Counted from the stretch's first letter, positions 24,945 to 33,717 are shown. The stretch: 64,000 bases of DNA from JBPCMN01 sp013695115 (GCA_051002235.1 JBPCMN010000009.1:9664-73663); one strand, 5' to 3'. A program made the numbers and translations. The notes: generated by a model from the sequence alone, not told the origin.

Positions 24945-25867
24945 TCGTGAGCACGCCCGCCGACGAGGGTCGTCACCAGCCCGACGACGGCCTCTACTTC
25001 AACGAGTCGTGGTACTTCGACTTCTCCCGCGACGACGGAACCGGCGGGTACGTGCGGCTCGGGCTGTACCCGAACCAGCAGCTGGCCTGGTACTGGGCGT
25101 ACCTGGTGACACCCGAGCACGGCCTCGTCGTCGTGCGCGACCACGAAGTCCCGCTGCCCCGCGGCGACGCGCTCGAGATCCGGGCCGACAGCCTCTGGGG
25201 CGAGTGCGTGTGCGAGACGCCGATGGAGCACTGGGGCCTCGGCCTCGAGGCCTTCGGCGTCCGCCTCGACTCGCCCGGAGACGCCTACCGGGGCGAGATC
25301 GGCGAGCGGCTCCCCGTCGGACTCGACCTCGAGTGGGAGTCGTACACGCCGGTGTACGACTACCCGTACCCGGACGACCATCCCGGCGCGCACTACGAGC
25401 ACGCCGGCGTCGTGCACGGCGAGCTGCTCATCGGACGCGACCGCATCCCGTTCGAGGGGCGCGGGGAGCGTGACCACTCGTGGGGCGAGCGGGACTGGTG
25501 GCAGTGGGGATGGCACTGGACGTCTTTCCAGATCGGCGACACATTCGCGGCCAACGTGGTGAAGGCCGACGAACTGGACGTCGCCACTGGGTACGTTTGG
25601 CGGCTGGGCGAGGAGTTGCAACCAGTGACCCAGATGCTGCTCGAGACGCACCACGGTGACGACGACCTCCCCACCGCGGCGCGCTACGTGATCAACCACG
25701 ACCTCGAGGTCGACGTCGAGGTCGTGGCGGCCGCGCCCGTCCCGCTGCTCGCGCCCGACGGCCGCACGTCCCGCTTCCCCCGCGCCCTGTGCCGTTACAC
25801 GACATCCGAGGGGACCGGCACCGGCTGGTGCGAGTGGAACCAGGTCGGTCGGCCCGTCAAGACCTGA
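24941..25867 (+). CDS. Protein resembling the DUF7064/AttH-like beta-barrel group
   Basis: A 308-residue protein. It starts with FNESWYFDFSRDDGTGGYVR and has conserved-looking RDHSWGERDWWQWGWHW near the centre and IPFEGRGERDHSWG. Aromatic-rich strands in this style occur in AttH/CrtC-like two-barrel proteins and in DUF7064-type proteins of actinobacterial lipid or steroid catabolism clusters. That link is from memory of the pattern and needs a profile search. GTG at 24941 overlaps the preceding stop by four bases. Confidence 0.6.
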   Translation: MIVSTPADEGRHQPDDGLYFNESWYFDFSRDDGTGGYVRLGLYPNQQLAWYWAYLVTPEHGLVVVRDHEVPLPRGDALEIRADSLWGECVCETPMEHWGLGLEAFGVRLDSPGDAYRGEIGERLPVGLDLEWESYTPVYDYPYPDDHPGAHYEHAGVVHGELLIGRDRIPFEGRGERDHSWGERDWWQWGWHWTSFQIGDTFAANVVKADELDVATGYVWRLGEELQPVTQMLLETHHGDDDLPTAARYVINHDLEVDVEVVAAAPVPLLAPDGRTSRFPRALCRYTTSEGTGTGWCEWNQVGRPVKT

Positions 25868-25936
25868 ACGAACCGACCGACAAGGTCGCGCGGAAAGCTG
25901 AGGCACGGCCCACCGCACGCGCGGCATGATGCGAGC

Positions 25937-26401
25937 GTGTCCGAGGGGCGACTCGTGGCGATCTACACCACGTCCGAAGCGGGCGCGGCCATGGAGGCGC
26001 GCGACGAGGCGCGGGCGGTCGCGGGCGTCGGGCTCGACGGCGACCGGTACGCCGAGAAGAACGGGAAGCACTCGCAGACTCCGGGAACGGGTCGGGAGAT
26101 CACCTTGGTGGAGCGGGAGGCGATCGCGGCGGTGCGCGCCGATGGCGTCGAGCTCGCCGACGACGAGACCCGCCGCAACCTGCTCACCGAGGGCGTCCCG
26201 CTCAACCATCTCGTCGGCCGGACGTTCCGGGTGGGTGAGGTGGTCCTGCGCGGCGTCCGCCTCGCCGACCCTTGCTCATACCTGGCGGGGCTGACGCGAC
26301 CGGGTGTGTCCCGGGCCCTCGTCGACCGGGGCGGCCTCCGGGCCGACATCGTCGAGGGCGGGACGCTCCGCCCCGGCGACGCCATCACGCCGATTCCCTA
26401 G
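25937..26401 (+). CDS. MOSC-domain protein
   Basis: A 154-residue MOSC domain, the beta-barrel sulfur-carrier fold of molybdenum cofactor sulfurases and YiiM-like proteins. It contains VGLDGDRYAEK near residue 35, REITLVEREAI, the LTEGVPLNHLVGRTFRVGE strand pair, and the single cysteine in LADPCSYLAGL at the place where MOSC proteins hold the reactive cysteine. GTG start at 25937. A hairpin (GCCCC at 26420-26424 with GGGGC at 26431-26435) follows. Confidence 0.82.
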   Translation: MSEGRLVAIYTTSEAGAAMEARDEARAVAGVGLDGDRYAEKNGKHSQTPGTGREITLVEREAIAAVRADGVELADDETRRNLLTEGVPLNHLVGRTFRVGEVVLRGVRLADPCSYLAGLTRPGVSRALVDRGGLRADIVEGGTLRPGDAITPIP

Positions 26402-26464
26402 GCCTGGCAACGACTCTCCGCCCCTGCGCGGGGGCTGACGGGACAGATGGGGGAGAATGGGTGA

Positions 26465-26578
26465 AATGAGAGCGGCACAGCCAATGCGTGGTGCAGGAAC
26501 TTGGCGTCCCAGCGAGCGCCCCCGGGCCGGCCAATCCCTTTCTGGATGGCCCGGCCCGCAGCGAGCGAGGCAATAGAG
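26465..26578 (+). promoter_or_regulatory. Copy C of the dispersed start-codon leader element
   Basis: Plus-strand copy: AATGAGAGCGGCACAGCC (26465-26482), GAACTTGGCGTCCC, a small hairpin GGCGT/GCGCC (26503-26507 with 26516-26520), a long imperfect hairpin GGGCCGGCCAATCC-CTTTCT-GGATGGCCCGGCCC (26524-26557), and GCGAGCGAGGCAATAGAG directly before the ATG at 26579. GAGG lies nine bases before the start. No TTG-N17-TANNNT promoter was seen inside, so it reads better as untranslated leader than as promoter. Confidence 0.8.
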
Positions 26579-27796
26579 ATGAACCTCGATTGGCGGAAGC
26601 TCGCCCCCGGTTTGATCGTGATCGTGCTCGCGCTCGGGATCCTCGGGCTCGCGCTCACGCTGCGCGACGGCGGGGGCGACGGCGACGGGAAGGAGAAGGC
26701 GTCGGCGACGTCCACCACGTCGACCACCACCACGACGCCGACGACGACGCGGGCCACGACCACGACGGCCCCGCCTGCTACCGCCGCCACGACCCCCACC
26801 GTCACTCCCGGCACCGTGGTCGTCCTCCCGACGCTCGTCCCCCCGACCACGGCACCGCCGCCCGTGACCGCCGCTTCCCCCGACAGCACCCCGACCACGA
26901 CAGCCTCCTCGACCACGACAGCCTCCTCGACCACGACCACCGAGCCCGACGAGCCGATCGAGGACACGCGCGAGACCGTCGTGTACTCGCCCGAGGGCGC
27001 GCCGGCGCGCAAGGCCGACCTGTCCGTGCCGGGCATCCACCGCACCACCGCGATCGTGCTCGTGCACGGCGGTGACGGCACCCGCGGCAGCCGCCGCCAG
27101 ATGCGGGCGTGGGCCACGGCCTACGCCGAGGAGGGGTACGTCACCCTCTCGATCGACCACTTCCTGTTCAAGCCGACCACGTCCCCGCCGGTGTTCCCCG
27201 TTCCCGAGCGCGACGTCAAGGCCGCGGTGCAATACATGCGGCTACACGCGACCGAGCTCGGGATCAACCCCGACCGCATCGTCGTGCAGGGCTTCGGTGC
27301 GGGCGCGTCGCTCGGCGGCGTGGCGTATGCCGCCGGCGACGAAGCGTCGTTCGCGGGCGAAGGCCTGTACGACGACGGGACGAGCGACATCGTCAACGCG
27401 TTCATCGGCTTCTACGGGATGTACGACGGTACGCACGCCGACCCCGAGCAGTACTGCGGCGGGCCCGACGGCAGCGGCGATCGCGCGATTCAGGCCTGCT
27501 ACGACCTCAGCGATTCCGTGTCACTCGCGGCCGCCGCCGGCGGACCGGCATTGCTGTTCCACGGCGACGCCGACAGCACCGTCGCGCCTGAGCAAACCAC
27601 CACCTTCGGTGCCGCGCTCGCCGCCGCCGGTGTCGACGCGACGGTCGCGATCGTGCCCGGCGCCGACCACAACTTCGACCGCACTCGCGGCGCGCTCACA
27701 CCCGAAGGTGAAGCCGCGCTGGCCGAGCTCCTGACTTGGCTCGACGCTCGCTTCCCCGAACCGCCGACGCTGACGGTCGAGGCCGACGCCAGGTAG
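26579..27796 (+). CDS. Membrane-anchored dienelactone-hydrolase-like protein lacking the nucleophile serine
   Basis: A 405-residue protein. It has an N-terminal membrane helix (LIVIVLALGILGLALTL), a Thr/Pro-rich linker of about 100 residues (STTSTTTTTPTTTRATTTT and similar) and an alpha/beta-hydrolase domain from about 150. The oxyanion strand is TAIVLVHGGDGTRG, the acid lies in FHGDADSTVAPEQ and the histidine in GADHNFDR. The elbow reads VQGFGAGASLGG: the expected Ser after GF is Gly (codon GGT), so it may be inactive or use the later serine. The linker suggests display across the cell wall. Convergent stop codons TAG|CTA abut the next gene. Confidence 0.8.
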   Translation: MNLDWRKLAPGLIVIVLALGILGLALTLRDGGGDGDGKEKASATSTTSTTTTTPTTTRATTTTAPPATAATTPTVTPGTVVVLPTLVPPTTAPPPVTAASPDSTPTTTASSTTTASSTTTTEPDEPIEDTRETVVYSPEGAPARKADLSVPGIHRTTAIVLVHGGDGTRGSRRQMRAWATAYAEEGYVTLSIDHFLFKPTTSPPVFPVPERDVKAAVQYMRLHATELGINPDRIVVQGFGAGASLGGVAYAAGDEASFAGEGLYDDGTSDIVNAFIGFYGMYDGTHADPEQYCGGPDGSGDRAIQACYDLSDSVSLAAAAGGPALLFHGDADSTVAPEQTTTFGAALAAAGVDATVAIVPGADHNFDRTRGALTPEGEAALAELLTWLDARFPEPPTLTVEADAR

Positions 27797-29050
27797 CTAT
27801 TCGAACCGGGGCCGAAGCGGAAGCGCTGACCGTCCGTCGGCGGGCTTCACCGCCAGCACGTGGTGGACCTGGGTGCGGTTGGCCTCGAAGTTGACCGCCG
27901 ACGCCGCCATGTAGAGGCGCCAGATGCGAGCGCGGGCGACGCCCGCCTCGGCCACGCACGCGTCCCAGTTCTCCTCGAGGTTGGCGACCCACCGGCGCAG
28001 CGTGAGCGCGTAGTGCTCGCGCAGGCTCTCCATGTGGCGCGCCTCGAACCCCTCCTGCTGGATGGCGGAGACGACCGTGCCCATCTCGTGCAGCTCGCCG
28101 TCGGGGAACACGTAGCGGTTGATGAAGCCCCGCTTGTCGAACCGCGACTGGCGGTCGTCGGTCGAGCCCTTCATGTGCGCGGGCCGGCCGATGGTGTGGT
28201 TCAGGAGCCGCCCGCCCGGCGGCAGCAGCTCGAAGCAGCGCTCGAAGTACACCTGGAGCTGTGACAGGCCCACGTGCTCGAACATGCCGATCGAGCTGAT
28301 GGCATCGTAGGGACCGTCGTCGACGTCGCGGTAGTCCTGGTACCGAACTTCGATCTTGTCGCCGAGCCCGGCGTCGGCGGCCCGCTTCTCGGCCAGCTCG
28401 GCCTGTCGCTGCGACAGCGTGACCCCGACGGCCTGGACGCCGTGGTGCTCGGCCGCGTGCAGCAGCATTCCGCCCCATCCGCACCCGATGTCGAGGAGTC
28501 GCATCCCCGGCTCGAGCGCGAGCTTGCGGCAGATCAGCTCGTGCTTGTTGGCCTGCGCCTCCTCGAGCGAGTGGGCGGGGTCGGTCCAGACCGCGCACGA
28601 GTACGTCAGCGACGGGCCGAGGACCATGCGGTAGAAGTCGTTGGCGGCGTCGTAGTGGTGTGCGACCGCGGCGGCGTCGCGCGCCTTCGAGTGGCGCCGA
28701 CCGCGCAGGCGCGCCTCCTCCTTCGGCGGCGGGAGCGGCTTCAACCCACCCGCGCCCGCGAGCCGGAGCGCGGCGACGTACTGCCGGGGCCGGAGCTTGA
28801 CCTCGGGCAGCTGGTCGCGCAGCCTGAGGGCGGCGTAGATGTCACCCTCGACGTCGAGGTCGCCGGCGACGTACGCGCGACCGAAGCCGAGCTCACCGGG
28901 CGCCGTGATGATGCGGCGTAGGGCGTTGGGGGAGTTGACCACGATGGTGGCCGGCGCGGGATCGGGGCCGACACGACTGCCGTCGTACAGCGAGAACGCG
29001 ACCGGCAGGTCGGTTCCGAGGAGGTCCTGGACAAGGTCCGCGAGTGCCAT
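27797..29050 (-). CDS. cfa: Cyclopropane-fatty-acyl-phospholipid synthase family methyltransferase
   Basis: A 417-residue SAM-dependent enzyme that methylates or cyclopropanates double bonds of membrane lipid acyl chains. The N-terminal part (about 1-110) is the CFA-type lipid-binding domain. The catalytic part has HHYDAANDFYRMVLGPSLTYSCAVW, the SAM loop LLDIGCGWGGMLLHAA, the ISSIGMFEHVG acidic site and RYVFPDGELHE. ATG at 29050. It lies beside the glycerol-3-phosphate genes, consistent with membrane lipid metabolism. Confidence 0.92.
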   Translation of the reverse strand: MALADLVQDLLGTDLPVAFSLYDGSRVGPDPAPATIVVNSPNALRRIITAPGELGFGRAYVAGDLDVEGDIYAALRLRDQLPEVKLRPRQYVAALRLAGAGGLKPLPPPKEEARLRGRRHSKARDAAAVAHHYDAANDFYRMVLGPSLTYSCAVWTDPAHSLEEAQANKHELICRKLALEPGMRLLDIGCGWGGMLLHAAEHHGVQAVGVTLSQRQAELAEKRAADAGLGDKIEVRYQDYRDVDDGPYDAISSIGMFEHVGLSQLQVYFERCFELLPPGGRLLNHTIGRPAHMKGSTDDRQSRFDKRGFINRYVFPDGELHEMGTVVSAIQQEGFEARHMESLREHYALTLRRWVANLEENWDACVAEAGVARARIWRLYMAASAVNFEANRTQVHHVLAVKPADGRSALPLRPRFE

Positions 29051-29075
29051 GGCGCGAGTCTTGCCGCTGGGTGGG

Positions 29076-30524
29076 TCAGAAGTCGACGGCCGAGAGCTCG
29101 GGAATCCAGCGCTCGGCCCGCCGGCAGGCGTCACGCCAGCGGTCACGGTCGAGCTCGTGACCGGGCCGGGGTTCCACGCGCTGCCGGGGTGCCCAGGTGC
29201 CGGCGAGGTCGTCCTCGCTGTCCCAGGCACCGGTGGCGAGGCCGGCGAGGAACGCGGCGCCGAGGGCGGTGGCCTCGCGCACCGGCGAGACCTCGACGGT
29301 GCGCCGGCTCGCGTCCGCGAGCAGCTGCACGAACGTGGGGTTGTCGGTCATGCCACCGTCGGCCCGGAGGTGGGGCACGGCGATGCCGGAGTCGGCCTCG
29401 GCCGCCTCGACCAGGTCGACGGCGCGGTGGGCGACGCCCTCGAGCACGGCCCGGACGAGTTCGGATCGGCCGGTGCCGCGGGTCAGTCCGAGGACGGTGC
29501 CGCGGGCGCCGAAGTCCCACGCGGGCGTGCCCAGTCCGAGCAGGGCGGGCACGTACCAAACGTCGCCGGTGCTCTCGCAGCCGGCGGCGACGTCGTGCGA
29601 CTCGGCCGCAGTCGTGATGACCCCGAGGTCGTCGCGTAGCCACTCGACGTTGGTGCCCGCCGACAGCATCACCGCCTCCACGCCCCAGGTGTCGGTGCCG
29701 CCGACGCGCCGGCAGACGATCGGGAACGTGCCCGCCGGTCCCTGCATCTCGAACTCGGGACGGGCGTCGAGCACGAGGTCGAGCATGCCACCGGTGCCGA
29801 AGGTGATTTTGGCGTCACCGGTGTGCACGCAGCCCTGGCCGAGCAGCGACGCCTGCTGATCGCCGGCGATGCCCGCGATCGGGGGCGCGCCCGGGAGCGC
29901 CGACGCGTCTCCGACGATGCCACTGGAATCGACGACCTTCGGCAGCAGGCGGGGCGGAACCCGCAGGATCTCGAGCGCGGTGTCCGACCACTCGTGGGCG
30001 TCCGGATCGAGCATCCCGGTAATGAGGGCGTTGGTGGCGTCGGTGACGTGGACCGCGCCCTGGGTCAGCGTCCACGCCACCCAGCTGTCGACCGTGCCGA
30101 AGCACAGGTCGCGCCCGCGGTCGGGGTCGGCGATGTCGAGGAGGTGCTCCAGCTTGGTGGCCGAGTAGTTGGGCCCGGTGCGGAGGCCCGCGGACTTCAG
30201 CTCCAGGCAGCGCCCGACCGTGCGCAGGTCCTGCCAGCCGATCCCCGGTCCGACCGGCTCGCCGGTCGCACGATCCCAGACCACGGTGGAGCCGCGCTGG
30301 TTGGCGATCCCGACCGCGTCCACATCCTCGGTGCCGGTGGCTGCGAGAGCGGCACCGGCCAGCTCGAGCACGGTTGCGGCCATCGCGGTGGCGTCGAACT
30401 CGACCAGTCCCGGCGCCGGCGACGCCGGCAGCAGCGGCCGCCGCTCCTCGTGGGCGACGGTGGCATCGTCGCGCACGAGCGCGGCCCGCACCGACGACGT
30501 CCCCACGTCGACGACGAGGATCAT
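29076..30524 (-). CDS. glpK: Glycerol kinase-like FGGY carbohydrate kinase
   Basis: A 482-residue FGGY kinase. The N terminus ILVVDVGTSSVRAALV is the phosphate-1 loop. Glycerol-kinase-like features are IANQRGSTVVWDRATGEPVGPGIGWQD near 70-100, GIAGDQQASLLGQGC near 230 and FGTGGMLDLV. The C-terminal ATPase half has LRADGGMTDNPTFVQLLAD. Next to glpD it most likely phosphorylates glycerol to sn-glycerol-3-phosphate; xylulokinase cannot be excluded from sequence alone. Upstream lie short repeats of ATTCGGTC at 30523-30546 between this start and the next stop. Confidence 0.85.
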   Translation of the reverse strand: MILVVDVGTSSVRAALVRDDATVAHEERRPLLPASPAPGLVEFDATAMAATVLELAGAALAATGTEDVDAVGIANQRGSTVVWDRATGEPVGPGIGWQDLRTVGRCLELKSAGLRTGPNYSATKLEHLLDIADPDRGRDLCFGTVDSWVAWTLTQGAVHVTDATNALITGMLDPDAHEWSDTALEILRVPPRLLPKVVDSSGIVGDASALPGAPPIAGIAGDQQASLLGQGCVHTGDAKITFGTGGMLDLVLDARPEFEMQGPAGTFPIVCRRVGGTDTWGVEAVMLSAGTNVEWLRDDLGVITTAAESHDVAAGCESTGDVWYVPALLGLGTPAWDFGARGTVLGLTRGTGRSELVRAVLEGVAHRAVDLVEAAEADSGIAVPHLRADGGMTDNPTFVQLLADASRRTVEVSPVREATALGAAFLAGLATGAWDSEDDLAGTWAPRQRVEPRPGHELDRDRWRDACRRAERWIPELSAVDF

Positions 30525-30544
30525 TCGGTCATTCGGTCATTCGG

Positions 30545-32050
30545 TCAGTCGGGCCAGGCGGGGTCGCCCCATTGGTCGGGGAGGCCGAGCTTGCCCGGGT
30601 TGAGGATGCCGTTGGGGTCGAGCGCGGCCTTCACCGCCGCGAGCACGTCGAACGCAGGACCGAGCGCGTCGCGCACGAACCGGGCCCGGTTGAGCCCGAC
30701 GCCGTGATGGTGGCTCAACGCGCCGCCGCCCTCGAGCACGGCGCGCGTCCCTGCGTCCCACGCCGCCCGGTAGTACGCCTCGCGCGCATCGGCCTCGGGC
30801 TTCCCCGCGAACGTGAAGTACAGGCAGGCGCCGTCGGAGTAGGAGTGGGAGAGGTGCGCCGATGCAACCATCGTGTGCTCGACCGCGCCGATGGCGGCCG
30901 TCGCCGCCTCGTAGATGCCGGGCAGCGCCGACCAGCGGGCGGCGATCTCCATCGTGTCGACGACGTAGCCCCGGCTGATCAACGCCTCGAGCGCGGAGAC
31001 GTCGTTGCGATGCTCCATCCACCGCCCGACGAGTCCCACGTCGAGCACCTCGGCCCCGGCGTCGACGCACTCCTCGGCCGCCACTCCCATCACCGGGTCG
31101 ATCAGCTCCCGGTCGCCCTCGTCCAGCACCAGCAGGAGGTGGCGGTCGCCGGTCTGGTACGAGCGGTCGGCCTCGATCGCGTCGTAGAGCCGCAAGACCG
31201 CCGGAGTCGCGCCCCGGTGCAGCACCCGCCGGCAGGCGTCGAGGCCGTCGCCGAACGCGTCGAACCCGTACGCCGCCCGTCGCTCGACCGGCGGCGCCGG
31301 GTGGAGCCGCAGGCGGGCACCGGTGATGATCCCGAGCGTCCCCTCCGACCCGACGAAGAGCTGCGTGAGGTCGGGGCCCACCGCCGCCCGGGGCGCTCCG
31401 CCGGTGTGCACGACCGTGCCGTCCGCCAGCGCGACGTCGAGGCCGACCACCATGTCCTCGATCTTCCCGTACCGCGTCGACAGCTGGCCCGCGCTCCGGC
31501 AGGCCAGCCAGCCGCCAACGGTCGACAGGTCGATCGACTGGGGCCAGTGGCCCACGGTGACGCCGTGCTCGGCTCGTAGCGTGTCCTCGAGCCAAGTGCC
31601 GAACGTCCCCGGCAGCACGTCGAGCACCATCGACTCGACGTCGACGTCGACGATGCCGTCGAGCCCGCACAGGTCGAGGACGACCCCGCCGTGCAGCGGG
31701 ACGCTCGCGCCGCACACCCCGCTGCGACCCGCCGCCGCCGTCACCGGTACGCGGGCGTCGTCGCAGATCCGCAGCACGGTCGCGACTTCCGCGGCCGAGG
31801 CAGGACGCGCCATTGCCGCGCCGAGCGACGCCACCTTGTCCTCGAGGGCCCAGATCATCGCCAGCGGCCACCAGTCCCGGCTCGCCTCGGCCAGCTCGCC
31901 CGCCTCGACCGTGACCGACGAGCACGCCTCCCGCAGCCGCGCCAATACCGCGTCGTCGACGTCGACCCGGGCCGCGCCCAACCGCGACGCGACCGTGTCG
32001 GCCGGACCGGAGAACGGGATCGGCGGGGTCGGCGCGCCGCTGGCGACCAC
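30545..32050 (-). CDS. FAD-linked oxidase resembling alkyldihydroxyacetonephosphate synthase
   Basis: A 501-residue flavoprotein with an FAD-binding PCMH domain (about 90-270: VPVTAAAGRSGVCGASVPLHGG, VGSEGTLGIITGARLRL) and a FAD-oxidase C-terminal domain. The segment GHWPQSIDLSTVGGWLACRS and YGKIEDMVVGLDVALADG match the AGPS family, and SDGACLYFTFAG and SHHHGVGLNRARF carry its histidine-rich active site. The family makes alkyl-DHAP, the first ether-lipid intermediate, but many bacterial members are uncharacterised. GTG at 32050, 11 bases after the glpD stop; probably co-transcribed with glpD and glpK. Confidence 0.82.
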   Translation of the reverse strand: MVASGAPTPPIPFSGPADTVASRLGAARVDVDDAVLARLREACSSVTVEAGELAEASRDWWPLAMIWALEDKVASLGAAMARPASAAEVATVLRICDDARVPVTAAAGRSGVCGASVPLHGGVVLDLCGLDGIVDVDVESMVLDVLPGTFGTWLEDTLRAEHGVTVGHWPQSIDLSTVGGWLACRSAGQLSTRYGKIEDMVVGLDVALADGTVVHTGGAPRAAVGPDLTQLFVGSEGTLGIITGARLRLHPAPPVERRAAYGFDAFGDGLDACRRVLHRGATPAVLRLYDAIEADRSYQTGDRHLLLVLDEGDRELIDPVMGVAAEECVDAGAEVLDVGLVGRWMEHRNDVSALEALISRGYVVDTMEIAARWSALPGIYEAATAAIGAVEHTMVASAHLSHSYSDGACLYFTFAGKPEADAREAYYRAAWDAGTRAVLEGGGALSHHHGVGLNRARFVRDALGPAFDVLAAVKAALDPNGILNPGKLGLPDQWGDPAWPD

Positions 32051-32061
32051 GGCAGTGCCGG

Positions 32062-33717
32062 CTACGCGCCGAACGAGGCGTCGAACGCCGTTTCGGGGAG
32101 ATCGGCCGCGGCCCGCTCCGCTTTCACCGCGGCTCGGTAGTCCTCGACCTCGCGCGTGCGCTCGGCGTCGCTCCAGCCGAGCTCGGCGCCGACGAGCCGG
32201 GCGACGTCGTCGGCGACCCGCGCCGACGCGTCCCGCGCCAGCAGGCGCGCCCGGGTGCGGCGGGCCAGCACGTCGTCGAGGGTGCGCGCCATCTCGTGGC
32301 GGACCGCGAACACCGCCTCCGCCCGCAGGTAGGGGAGCCCGGGCACCAACGGCTCGCCCAGCGCGGGGTCGGCCTCGATCAGCTCCTGGACCGCGTCGGC
32401 CTCGGTCCCGTAGCGCCCGGCGAGGTGGGAGTGCGTGCTGGGCTCGAGCGATTCGGCCGGTGGCTCGAAGCCCTCTCCCCCCACCAGCCGCAGCCGCTTC
32501 GTCCTGCACCGCCGGCGGCGCTTGCCCAGGAACGCGGCGACGACGTCGACGGTGTCGTCGGCCATCTTCCGGTAGGTGGTGAGCTTCCCGCCGGTGACGG
32601 TCACGACCCCGCTCTCGGAGCGGCCGACGGCGTGGCGCCGCGACAGGTCGGCGGTACGCTCGCTCGTCGCGTCGCGGAGCAGCGGGCGCAATCCCGCCCA
32701 GGTGCCGACGACGTCGGCCTCGGTGACCGGCTCTGTCACCGTGGCGTTGAGCGCGCCGAGCAGGTAGGCGATGTCCTCGGGCGCGCACTGCGCATCGTCG
32801 ATGGGGCCGTCGTAGTCGGTGTCGGTGGTCCCGACGTAGGTGAGGTCACCCCAGGGCACCACGAACACCGAGCGCTTGTCCTTGGGCACGGGGATGATGG
32901 CGGCCATGTCGTTGCGGACCTTGGCCCACGGCACGGTGATGTGGATGCCCTTGGCCGGCCGGAGCGAGTCGGGATCGTTGCCCTCGTCGAGGCGCCGGAC
33001 CTCGTCGGCCCAGACCCCGGCCGCGTTCACCACGCTGTCCGCGCCCACCTCGATCGACTCCCCGTCGGCCTCGATGCGGGCGCCCCGTACCTTGCCCTGA
33101 TCGTCCTTGAGCACCCCGGTCACGCCGGCGTAGTTGGCGACAACGGCACCGTGGGCGGCGGCGCTGCGGCACAGCGCCAGCGTGAGCCGGGCGTCGTCGG
33201 TGCGGGCGTCGTAGTACACGTACGCGCCCGACAGCCGGTCGGGTCGCAGGGTGGGCATGTGGACGAGCGCCTTCTCCTTGGAGATGCGCGAGTGGCGCTT
33301 GCCGATGCGCAGCCCGCCGGTGAGGTCGTACATCCACAGCGCGGTCCCGAACGCCCGGGCGAGCTTGCGGTTGAACAGCCCGTCCCGCGTCATGAGCGGG
33401 ACCAGGAACGGCAGCACCCGCACCAGGTGGGGGGCGTTGCGCAGCGCCACCTGACGCTCGGCCAGGTTCTCGTACACGAGCACGAACTCGCGTTGCTGGA
33501 GGTAGCGCAGGCCGCCGTGGATGAGCTTCGACGACTTCGACGACGTGCCCGACGCGAAGTCGTGCCGCTCGACCAGGGCGGTACGAAAGCCCCGAGAGGC
33601 GGCGTCGAGCGCGACCCCCGCACCCGTGATCCCACCACCGACGACGAGCACGTCGAAGCGCTCTTCGCCCAGCCGGCGCAGGGCCTCCGACCGGTCGAAG
33701 CTCGATGGGGCGGCCAT
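32062..33717 (-). CDS. glpD: Glycerol-3-phosphate dehydrogenase, FAD-dependent
   Basis: A 551-residue membrane-associated flavoprotein oxidising glycerol-3-phosphate to DHAP. FDVLVVGGGITGAGVALDAASR is the FAD loop; SGTSSKSSKLIHGGLRYL and VGTTDTDYDGP are GlpD signatures, with VTGGKLTTYRKMADD late in the flavin domain. The C-terminal helical DAO domain (about 400-551) includes AVRHEMARTLDDVLARRTRARL. ATG at 33717. First gene of the glpD-AGPS-glpK run, so the three enzymes share glycerol-3-phosphate and DHAP. Confidence 0.94.
   Translation of the reverse strand: MAAPSSFDRSEALRRLGEERFDVLVVGGGITGAGVALDAASRGFRTALVERHDFASGTSSKSSKLIHGGLRYLQQREFVLVYENLAERQVALRNAPHLVRVLPFLVPLMTRDGLFNRKLARAFGTALWMYDLTGGLRIGKRHSRISKEKALVHMPTLRPDRLSGAYVYYDARTDDARLTLALCRSAAAHGAVVANYAGVTGVLKDDQGKVRGARIEADGESIEVGADSVVNAAGVWADEVRRLDEGNDPDSLRPAKGIHITVPWAKVRNDMAAIIPVPKDKRSVFVVPWGDLTYVGTTDTDYDGPIDDAQCAPEDIAYLLGALNATVTEPVTEADVVGTWAGLRPLLRDATSERTADLSRRHAVGRSESGVVTVTGGKLTTYRKMADDTVDVVAAFLGKRRRRCRTKRLRLVGGEGFEPPAESLEPSTHSHLAGRYGTEADAVQELIEADPALGEPLVPGLPYLRAEAVFAVRHEMARTLDDVLARRTRARLLARDASARVADDVARLVGAELGWSDAERTREVEDYRAAVKAERAAADLPETAFDASFGA

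Noticed and set aside
26501..26578. Leader element copies B and C read as an N-terminal coding extension (GRPIPFWMARPAASEAIE)
   Set aside because: The frame is open in copies B and C, but copy A is shifted by one base relative to its gene and copy D has a stop codon, so a common coding role is unlikely. A few synonymous differences between copies are noted but too few to decide.
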